From the NCBI GenBank assembly GCA_007922195.1, contig ML682118.1, positions 1,730,393 to 1,794,392 of the forward strand: DNA of 64,000 bases, read 5' to 3'. The position numbers were made by a program, and so were the translations under genes. The stretch is from Podocnemis expansa (taxonomy: Eukaryota; Chordata; Testudines; Podocnemididae). The notes under the pieces were generated by a model, which saw nothing but the letters and a program-made list of their open reading frames with translations, had not been told where the DNA came from and did not search any database. Of this stretch, positions 36,501 to 47,779 are shown piece after piece. Position 1 is the stretch's first letter, and each line of letters begins with the position of its first letter.

Positions 36501-39500
36501 GGACCATGTGAGGTCCCTTAAATCCTCCTTTTCTGTGATTCTGTAAATGGAAGGAGGGATGAAAGGGTATGTGTAGATGGATTGTGTGCTGTTATATTCT
36601 GCATCTGGACACTTGACCTTGCTCAATACTATGTGTAAATATTGCTTTGCTTTAGAATTTTATGGTTGACTTGCAATAGGTATCCATCTAACCAGCCTCA
36701 CTACTCTCTGTCTGCTAAGAAACAGTGGCATTAGCATTCACCTTTCAGATAACTCATGTTTTTCTCTTCTTTCTTCTTCTTTAACTCTCCATTCTTGTAC
36801 TCACTTCCAAAGTATTCTGTGGGTACACTTGCTCCCCATCCAAGAAACATGGCTTCATGAGGAGTGAACTCAAACCAGGTTTCTGAAAATTCAAAAGGAA
36901 GTTTGCAAGTACAACTCAGGAATAATTTTGAGGAAGCAAATGACTCTTCAGAAGATAAGAGTATGAGAGAAAGGGTGGCAGGAAGCATCTATAACTCAGT
37001 GCAATGTGGCTATGGAACAAATAATGTCTACATGAATAGAATTTCTTCCCATTCATGTTGTCTAATCTCATGTTCACACTTATTTACATACCTTATGAAC
37101 CTGTTTTTTCTCATCTCCCAAGTTCCAACAACTGCCCAATTCCAAAGCAAAAACCAGATTTTTTTTTTTTTTTAATTCAGGTGCAGGACCAAAACCCCTA
37201 GAGAAATATCCAGTTTGATTTAAACTGAAATAAAAAAAAATAACTTTTCACCAAATTAACAAATAAGTAAAAATCACATTGTGCTAACAAAAACAAAACT
37301 TTGTTTTGCTAATTTCACTTCACATAAAACACATTAGTCAATTCATTTTCCACTCCTTGATTCAGGTGCCCTTCCCCACTTTTTTTGTTTTTTAATGGCC
37401 ACATTTGAAAATGAAAGACCATTTTAAATTGAAAAATAAGTTAAATGTTTTTACTCTTTAGAATTTGCTTCCTCAAATTAAACTGTATGTTTTCTTCAAA
37501 GTGAACGCAACAAAAAAGGTTTGAAAATATATTTTTCAATGAAAAAGCATTTTGTTGAAAAAATCTCTCCAAGCTTTATTGGATCCCTTTTTACTTTACC
37601 ATTGAAGTCTCTGTCTTACCACCCCCACCTTATGTTCTCCCATTCTTGTCTTCATGCTATCTTCCAAGGTGCCCCATCCATCCAGTATTTCCTCCGTGTT
37701 CCAGAAACCTTATTTGAACCCTTAATACATCTGGAATTTCTCTTATCGGTTCCTACCACTTTTTAATCCATCACCACCTCCCCAGCATGAGTAAGTCACC
37801 ACCTGTTCTTATACTCCATCCAAAATATGAGAGAAATGCTGGTCATAACTAGGATTGTGCAGAAGCTGTAGCTCCCATTTAGAAGGAAATTTCACAATTC
37901 TGAAATTTGGTTCTCTTCTTAATTAGAATGAAAAAAAAAATCCTGCAAAAAGAAATTTTCAAAATGATTTTGGTTTGGGTCAATCAAAAGGTTTAATTTG
38001 AGTTTCAACTTTTTAGTTCATGTTAGTTTCTTATCTAAAAAACCTGAAAATAAAATAAATTTTGAAGCAAAGTGCCATCATGAACCTAAAAATTGAAATC
38101 TTTAGGTATTCCTTTGTAATTTTTTTGCTAAAACTGACACATTCTTATAGAAAGTTTTGATTTTCTTAAAATATTTTTGATGAACTCTAATCAAACCTAA
38201 AAGTGTTGGAGAGATGGCTGATTAATTTCCTGCAAAATTATTTTTTCATGCTGTTGAAATTTCATTGTGTTCATAATATTAATTTCCAATATCCTTGGAT
38301 AGGCATAATTTTATATTGCTAAATTTAAATAAGTAAATTAAATAATCAATCAAATGTGTCTCCACCTAAAAAGTAGGAGGAAGGAAAAAAGAAAATAAGA
38401 CCGAGGCACAGTCTACGCTGCTGCTGATGGAAAGCAGGAGATACACAAGTTACATAGTGTAGCTTGCATATCTCCTGTCAACATAGTTATGTTGACATAC
38501 CACTGCATATTCTGTGTCAATGGGAGGACATTGATGCAGCTCACTCATTTCAGGGAGATGGATTACCAGAATTGACTGGAGAGGACATTTGGATCTACTA
38601 AGGAGTTTACACATCCTGCTCAATTGATCTCACTGCATCGATCACCACAGAGCCCACAGTGTAGACATTACCTGAGTATTATATTTTCTGAAAAAGGTTT
38701 TTGCATGAAAAGTAAGCTCCCCCCCCCCAAAAGGAACCTATTGGCAGTAATAGACGTTATCCAATTTTTCCATGTTTTGTGAAAGAGTGTGCCTTAAATT
38801 TTACTGAAATTTTAAGCAAAACATATTATGGATTTATTTCAATTAGTCTTTTCTTACTAAAATGAATAAATTGCTAAAGAAAAGTAAATTAAAAAATATA
38901 TATTTTAATAAAATATCTGAGGGAATACCTGAAGAAAATGCCATGCAATATGGAAAAGAGGCCCATTAACAGCCCTGACAAACAACAAAAAGATTTTAAA
39001 ATTTTCACTTTTTCATTTTCAACTGGCTCAAAAGATGACTGTGGAGTCTCTGCTGCCTTGAGAAGCTGTATGCAACAAAACAAAAGACAAGCTGCTTTAC
39101 ACTGAGATGACCTGAAGGTTGGTTTGCTTGTTTTTTACCTGGTGCGTATTCAGTTAGTTCGTTAAATCTTTGTTCGTCCACTGCTGCATATATGGGATAG
39201 GGGTTATTTCCATTTTCTGAAGCACTCCTCTGATCAGACAAGTACCCCTTGTCCAGCTGTGAAGACAGGAGTTTATAGATTCCGACAAACACACACCTAA
39301 TTTTAAACCATTATTTTACCATTCTCTATGTCCCTTCCCTGATAGCTCAATGCAAGCCAGAGCTTGGGGAGCCAGCACATTACCAAATGCTGAGATGATA
39401 GCCAGCCAGACAGGGAGCTTGTTCTATGACACCTCGATCCAGCTGGTAGTGCAAAGTGAAACCTACAGCAGGAACAAGTGTCAGACCCTCCATCAGTTGA

Positions 39501-42500
39501 CTTGGGCTTATGGAGTTTGGGCAAGGGGACTATGAACCGCAATGCAGACAGTCTCATTTGGGCTGACACTCAGGGTCAGAGACCCTTCCCATCCCCAGGT
39601 TCCAGAGTCTAGGCTGTAGACCAAGTTAAGACATGCTGGCTGTTACTTTTTAGCCCAGAAGCCTGAGTCCCATGAGACCAAGTCAATTGAGACTCAGCAC
39701 TGTGGATTTTTCTTTGCAGTATAGACATATCCTTTCACCCTAGATTTACAATGTAGTGTGAACACTTCAGCACAGGCTTGGACATGCCAGGTACAGCAGC
39801 CTGGATCACACAAACCCAGTTACAGGGTAATGAAGATATATCTTATGTGACCTTGAGCAAGTTAAACAAGTCATAGTTAAAGGTATTTAACATCGAGTGG
39901 GATTTTGAAGAGTCTTTAGGCACCTACAGCCCCCTGTAATCAATGGGTGCCTAGTGCCTACATGTTTGTCCCACAACTTCATACTTTTAAAAATGTATCC
40001 TTCAGACACTGTACCTCAGTTTCCCCTCTGCTTAATTCCCCACCTCTCAGAGATATTGTGAGGAGAAATCAGAGCCGGATCAAGGGGTTGTGGTGCCCCA
40101 AGCCAAATTTTGATTTGGTGCCCCCCATCTCATTCATGGAGGTTGAAAACAGTTTTCCAAAGTGCATAAATCTCTAGCATCTGCCTGCAGAGGGATTTAA
40201 AGTGCACTCTACCTACATGACTTAAGCTGCAGGTTGACTAACAGTGCCTGAGCTGCTAGGAAAGAGCTGAAGAGGCAGGAGCCAGTCTGATCTTCAGAGG
40301 GGCTAAGTGCCCCTGAGAACTGTCACTTGAAGCCATGTCTGTTTCTTGCCTCATAGTAGAGCCGGTGTAACGTCAAGAGCAGTTACCTGTAAAGTTTTGT
40401 AACCTTGGCTGTACTTTGGCTGTACTGCACATGCTCAGATCTGTTTTTAGCACTACACCGGCCCTGGGATAAATACAGCTATGTATCATGAAGTGCCAAG
40501 ATCCTATGATAATGGCTAATTTTAAATAGGAAAGTTTACACCTACCTCATGTAACATTACATAGACAATGGTGTAGGCCCAGAAATCAGTCAGGGAGTAG
40601 TTTTCATCCTTAGCTGTCTTGAGTAGCATTTTTGTTGCCGTTGTGAGGCTCCAAGTGGATTTGGCAAGTGTATGACTCACATGTTCTTTCAAGTCCTGTA
40701 GTTTTTCTGCCCAGTCCCCGTTTTTGTAGAGACAGGACATACACCTGTTCCACAAATGAGACATACAAGACAAGAAAAATGTGCTGTGGACTATTTCCCT
40801 CTGCCCTTTTACTCTCTGCATTATTTTTTTAAATTATTTGAATAGTTTCACCCATCATTCTATAACTGCAATACATTTTTAATCTACGAGGGTTCTGTGG
40901 CTCTGTCTGCTATGGAAATTCACTGCCTCAGCAGAGAGAAATTTAAAGTCCTCCTCAGAAACTCCAGCTCCTTACCAGGGTAAGAAAATGCAGAGTCTCT
41001 GTAAGCAAAACACTGGGTTCATGACACACAGGTTGGACATCTGAGTACATCTAAGACATTTTTAACCTCTCCAAATCTGCCCCAGGCAATTGTGACTCTC
41101 AGTAGAACTATTTGTACTGACAGGTTGGGAACTGCAAAGTCATGAGGGGAAAGATAGGTCAGTGGCTAGGACATTATCCACAAATAAGAATTGTGTGTTG
41201 AGCTCCCTGCTCACCCACAGACTGTACCCAAGTTATTTAGTCTCCCATGGAAAATGGGGACACAGACAATTTCCTGCCTCACAGGTATTGTGGAAATACA
41301 CAGAATGGTGCTCAGATACTATGGTGGTGGACAAATAAGTACCTGAGATAATTACTGGTTTTATCAGTCTCCTGTTGAGTTGCACCAAAAATGGAGTCAA
41401 TTTCAAAAGGGATAGCCGTGTTAGTCTAGTCCAGTAAAAAAACAACAAGGAGTTGTGTGGCACTTTAATTCTAACAGATTTATTTTTTGCATAAGCTTTC
41501 GTGGGAGAAGATCCCACTTCCTCAGATGCTTCGAAGATGGGTGAACTTACAGAAAGGAATGAAACTAAATGCAATGGGGTGTAAAACATAGGATCAGGTC
41601 ATAAAGTAACAGCAAATCAGAGCAGTGATTTGCTGTTACTTTATGACCTGATCCTATGTTTTACATCCCCTTGCATTTAGTTTCATTCCTTTCTGTAAGT
41701 TCACCCATCTTCGAAGCATCTGAGGAAGTGGAATCTTGTCCCACGAAAGCTCATGCAAAAAATAAATCTGTTAGTCTTAAAGTGCCACACAACTCCTTGT
41801 TGTTTTTTTTTAAGAAAAATGGAGTGTCTAACTCCATTAGACTCTTGTGTCAATTTCTACTTACTGTGAGTAAAGCTATCATGGTGTGGTCCCATTACAT
41901 CAACTGGATATTCGGAAGGAAACCATCACCCTCTGCACTGAAGAACTAACTTACTAGCCTATCCTATAATCACTTCTGTCTATGTTCTACATGAATGTTC
42001 TCATGTTGTGTTACAATTTCTAACATGTCCCTATTTAGTGACCAAATATACATTCATTTCATACTATTCCCATAGCAGAAACCATTGTACGCATGCTGCC
42101 CCTCTTTAACACTAGAACAGCATCTTGACTGGAGAAAGAGAAACAACTGTAGGGAACAATCACAATTCTGGTATCCTGCTTCCAGAACTAATGTCAAAAA
42201 TCACACGTCAGGCAACAGAAAATCCTGACACTGGCTTAAAAATCATGAGTTTTATTTTTAAAACATGAGTTCTTTTTATCTGCCTTCTGGCACTTGAGCC
42301 TATAGCTTTCACATATCAAAGCTTCTCTCCACAGCCATCAGTGACAGACACTCAAGCTTTATCATGTACTGAAAAATCCACACTGCAGAGCCAGAGTTAG
42401 GCTGACTTAAGTCCTTATATTGGCAGCATTAGCTTGATGGAAGAATTCTTCTGTTGCCTTAGCTACTGCCACTCAAGGACTTGAATTAACTATGGTGATT

Positions 42501-45500
42501 GGAGAATGCCTCCAGATGGTGGAGGCAGTGTCTACACTGGAAAGTTATAGCCATGAAGCTACAGCAATGCCACTGTAGTATCTTAAGTGTAGATAAGCCA
42601 TGACACTCACACAATTCAAATGACTGAAGGGGCTTGGTCTTTAAGGAAAACACCAGCAGAGAACAAAAGACTTATAGCAACATTGCAAAAGCTTTAGCTA
42701 AAATTGTAAGGCTGAGACCAGATCACTTTTGCTCATGTAGAAATCATAGAAGGACAAGGACTGAAAGGCATATCTGCACAACAATGGAAGCCTTGGGTAG
42801 GAGAATTCAGGGTGTGTCTACACTGCTGGCAGCATTGTCAGTAGTGCAGGATCAATACTGGAAGATCAGCTGACCAACAGAGGAAACCTACTCAACTGTA
42901 CCCAGAAGTTGACACCATTTTTTTCACCCCTGCAACAAGAACAACACTATGTTGACAGGAGGTCATCTCCCATAGGCAGAGCTCAGTGGAGATACTGCAG
43001 TAAGTAGACATTAGGAAGCTGACGGGAGATAGACAAAGTACTTTACATAGCCTGCATATCTACCTTCAAGTGAGGCAGAAATTTTCCAGCAGTATATATC
43101 AAACCTCAGGTTAGCAAGCCTTGGTCTGTTAACATCAGGTAGGAGTGTCTAGGTGCATTTCCAACCCCAGATTTGGAACTGTTAAACTCTTGGTCTCAGC
43201 ATAGGGCTCTTGAGTGTACATTGCATTATGTAGGGCTGAATTCAGCCATCCATATTTCAGACATTCCAGGACCTTCCTAAAATGTGACTCCATTACTCTT
43301 TTGTTTGTGGTTCACTGTGGGGAAACATGTCCACCAAACTGGACTATCTAATGGACAAAGGGAGTTGCCTTCTGGGTCATCTTTGGTGGACTCCCAAAGC
43401 ATGAATCAAGTGGGACTGTGTTTACACTGCCAAGCAGCTGAGCTTGAACCCTGAGTTCTGAGCTGATGCAAGCTCACATCCTCCACTCTCGTGGAGTCCT
43501 GGGACCATGGGTCTAAAAACAGGATTAGTATGAAAGATGAAAGAAAGGTTAGTCTTGAGCCTTTGTTTGAACCCCCACCACACATTACAGTGCAGGCACA
43601 GTCACACATCCTCATTTCCTCAGGAAAAAGACATTGTTTTCCAACTGGTGATGAACTACAGTTAATATCATTTGGTTATTGGGGATAATTTCCCACGTCT
43701 ATCAGTTCTACAGAGGGACACGCATTCGCTCACGCTTCCCTTGACATGTACCTACCAAGTCGAACCTGAGACCCCACACAGGTACATGATGGTGTCCAAG
43801 AGACCCTGCTTCTGTAGCTCCTCCAGGGTTCCAAGAAAGGCAATCATGGCCCGCAGACCTCCACCTGATCCCAGGACGACAATATTGGGCAGCTTATCCT
43901 GGGGAGGAGAAAAAACATGATAACTCATAAACTGGGTGTAACACTCACACACACCCCCCCGCCAGCTATATGAACTGGTAGGTAGCTGTGTCACCCCCAT
44001 TTCCTTACTCCTGGGTCCTGACTTGCACTGCTTTGCTGAGTGAACCACACACTCCTGGGTCAGCTCATGCCCAGCACACCTGAATAACAAAGCTCTGACC
44101 CAGTGAAGGAGTGCTTCTGACCAGCTGCCCATAGGATAAATGACACAGCAAACATAACGACTCCCAGATGCAAACCCAGGAGCTATCATTTTACAGATTC
44201 AGTGATCTACATTGCGCTCTGCAAGTGTAATCATATTCCTAATTCAAGGGGCTATCTCTTGAGGCTGAGTTGTGTTACTGGACAGATTTTGCTGCCCATG
44301 TCCAGAAGCTTCTGGAAATCAAATGGGTGTCTGCATTGAGCATGCTCCACAAAGTTTTCTACTGCTGCTGTGTTCACATCTCAAATGCTATGAAAGCAGT
44401 AGCCACAGATTTGCAATGTGAAGAGCCCATGTGCTCAGTGTGTGACTGGGAGAAGCTGAAACCAGGAGTGGACAGCAAGATGTTTTCTCTGTTGTGGAAC
44501 ATTTTGCAGCAGAATTTTCTCATGTGAATATGTGGCTGATTACAGATGAACCAATAATTGGACTGGATGGTGCTGTTTCCAGAAGAGAAAGAAAAGTCTG
44601 CATGGATTTCTGCCTAAGATCCCTGCAACCAAAGAAGAGGATTGCTGCTTCTTGCAATTCAAGCCTTTGGATTTGAATAGAAACTGCAACTGAGATTTGG
44701 GGAAACTCCATCTAAACTTTGGGACTTTTGGGTTTCTTTCCCCACAGTGCTTCTGTGGGGATTGTTCTGTTTAAATTCATTTTGTTTTCTTATGATAAGT
44801 TCCATCAAGTTAGTATTTAATAAAGTTCATTATGTTTGTCCATAGGTGGTATTTTAATGTGGAGAGGGTAACTGAACAATCTTTGCTGTGAGTCCCTTAC
44901 AGACTGAATCCTGGGGCTCCAGCTGCTTCTCTAAGGATATGTCTACACTAAAGGGCTCAGTTAACCCAGCTTAATGAAGTGAACTTTAAGCCATCCTAAG
45001 GTAGACCTTATTAAGCTGGCTTAGAGAGTCTACACTCAAAATGCCCAATGTTCACACTGGCAGCTGCTAGGTCACCCTAGGAGTAGTGCATATTGGGTAG
45101 CTGGCCCACAGTGCAGCAGAGGAGAAGTGCTCTTCTCTCCCACCCACTTCTTTACTACAGGAAATAAGTGACCACAGTACCCTCCATACTGTTCATACCA
45201 ATATGGAGCCCAAGGAGATCAGGGACTCCAACATGCCCCAACAATGTACTAGCACAGTATTCCATACCCTCCATACATTGGCTAGACTCCTGCAGCTCTA
45301 GACCTGGCACTGCAGGGCAACTGCCAGCACAGCGGCAGGCCGCAGCAGCCCAAACCCATTGCCCTCCCTGGGAGCTGGCATGGACAGGATGCCCTCCATG
45401 ACATCACACATCTGGGCATGAGAAATCAGCAGTGACTGGTGGCACCAAAATGGTCCCACCACCTGGGATGATGACCACTCACTGCAGAACCTGCAGATGA

Positions 45501-47748
45501 GGAAAAACACCTTTCTCCATATGGTGTCACCACCACAACCCTCCAGTTCCTGCCCCCCACCCACTCCCACCTGTCTTCCCCTTGTCTACAACACAATAAA
45601 ATAAATCACAGGACACTGAATAACAGGCTGTATGAGTTTTATTTATGAGGAGGATGTGGGAGGAGCTGAGGAGGGTAAGGGGGTGGGAGCTGCACAGATT
45701 TTGGGGTTTGGGCAGTATGAGGGGGATTCGGGGGATTGAGGGGGTGGAAGGAATCAGAGGGACTGGGGACAGAGGGGGAGGGGAGAGGGTGCCTAGCACC
45801 ATGGGGCTGATGCATCCTGGGCTTACATCTGGTCACGCCGCGTCCAGGGCCTGCAGCTGGGGTGGGTTTAGTACCCAGGATGGTAAGCCCAGGCAGCCCT
45901 GTCCCAGGGGTTTCTTCTGAGGCCAGGTGCCAACAGTGTCAGAAGCATGCTGCCTGCCCTTGGCTGTCCCACAGACACTGCCCTCCCATCTTCTGCCAGG
46001 CCACTGCACTACTCGGTTCCAGGTCCCCCATGGCACACAGGCCTCTGCTCCGCTGCCACCGTGGGAGGGACTCTGTACCCTTTCACATGACCCTGACTGT
46101 CTCCAGGCCATTCCCCCCTGCAATCCCTGTCCCATCTGCCTTCCCCACCATGCCTCTGGGGAGGGAGCACTCACCAGCATGTGCAGCAGGAGTTTGCTGT
46201 GTTATGCCCTCACCTGGCTTATCTGGGACAGGGTAGCCTTCTCCGAGGTTCCTGGGATGAGCTCTGGGCTCACGCTGTCTGGGGCTGCTGCAGTGGCTTG
46301 TCCCTGGAGGCGGGCATTCCCCTGGCTCAGCATCGCAACCTCATCCACCCAGCCCTCCTCTGGGTCATCTTTGATATACGTGGGGCTTGTCAGGGTCAAC
46401 ACTGCTGGTTGTGTCTGTTTTGGCCTCCCAGCCCAGGAAGGCATGAGGCTTGTTGTAGTAGAGGCCGCTGGTTTCGACTGCCCCTGAGTGCTGCCTGGCC
46501 TCCTAGGCCCTGTAGTCGGACTGGTGGAGGTCTTGCACCTTCACCCGCACCTGCTGGCTGTTGCAGGTATGGCCCTTCTCCACCAGGCCTTGGGACATGG
46601 CCTGTTAGACCTCCCAGTTCCTGTGGCTTCCTGGGAACTGGGAGTGGAGGGCCTCACCCCCTCAGAGTCCTAGAAGATCTAAGATCTCGTGGTGTATCCA
46701 GGATGGGTCTTGCCTTCTGGGCTATGGCCACTGACATGGCTCCACCTCAGCTGGAGTCCTGGCTAGCTCTGGCTCTAGAGCAGTGTGGGAAGAGATTTGT
46801 CTTGCCCCAGGATTTGGAAGGGCAGACACTTCCTGGTTGCCAGAAAGGTTTCAGAGGGCCAGGGGGCCAATTTAATCAACTTGAGCCAACTCCCAGTCTA
46901 CGTTGCCTTAAATTGACTTAATAAAGTTGACTTAAAAACTGAACATTATCAACTCAACTTTAGCAAACTCTTAAGTCAACTTAATAATTTCCAAATGTAG
47001 CCTGGGCTTCACTTAATTTGACTTAAGTGTGTGGAGAAGTGGGAACCCTCTGCTAGATTAGTCAGGGAAGACACGGGTGTTGATCCTCTATCTTTTCTAT
47101 TTGGGTGATGGGACACAGGTGGGTGATATGAGGTAGAGCCACTAGGGGGCAGGAGGGTAGTGTTTAGGGAGCCTGTACCTGGGACCCCCCTGTTGGTCAC
47201 ACTGGATTCAACTGGTTGGGCCAGGGGGCGGAGAGGAGGGCAGAGCTAGGAGGGGAACAAAGGACCTGGGGGAAGGAGGGAGAAGAGGGAAAATGGGGGT
47301 CCAAGAGACAGGACCCTGCCCTGGGGTGTAGCCCTAATCCCCTGGGGGTTTCACTTGTGGTTGTTCTGAGGATGCTGATACCAACTGTCCTTGCTGCTGT
47401 ATGAACTGGTTTGCTAATAAACCCTCTGATTGCCACACTGGCTGAGAGTCGCTGCTGATTGGGACGATTGGGACCCTCGTGGGGGGAGGAAATCCCCTCC
47501 AAGGGAGACCGGACAGAGCAAGGATCTGACCCTCTGAGCCTGGAGTTGGGGGCTGGCTGCACGGTAGCGTGGACACCCGAGGTGCTGGACAGGAGGAGAC
47601 TCCACCGTGGCAGAGACCTGACTGGCTGTGGACAGAGGGGATCCAGGAGGCTTGTCTGGGGCCTCCATCACAAAGTGGCTTTAAGTCGACTTAAGCCCCT
47701 AGGGTAGCCATAGCCTATAGGAGGTTTATTTTTTTTTAATGTGATTGT

Positions 47749-47779
<31 letters not shown>

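Larger units (their letters stand above)
44935..47715. mobile_element. Harbinger element with convergent gene remains (2.8 kb)
   Basis: Ends GGATATGTCTACACTAAAGG and AGGGTAGCCATAGCC, flanked by TAA and TAT. It carries a transposase fragment on + (about 45405-45560) facing a Myb-like remnant on - (about 45840-46560), with AATAAAATAAA between them at 45595. A solo LTR (47030-47672) sits inside, near the right end. Confidence 0.8.

Noticed and set aside
46181..46921. 246-codon + strand open frame, the longest in the window
   Set aside because: Antisense to the Myb-like remnant, with composition-driven Trp/Cys/Gly content and no conserved motif.
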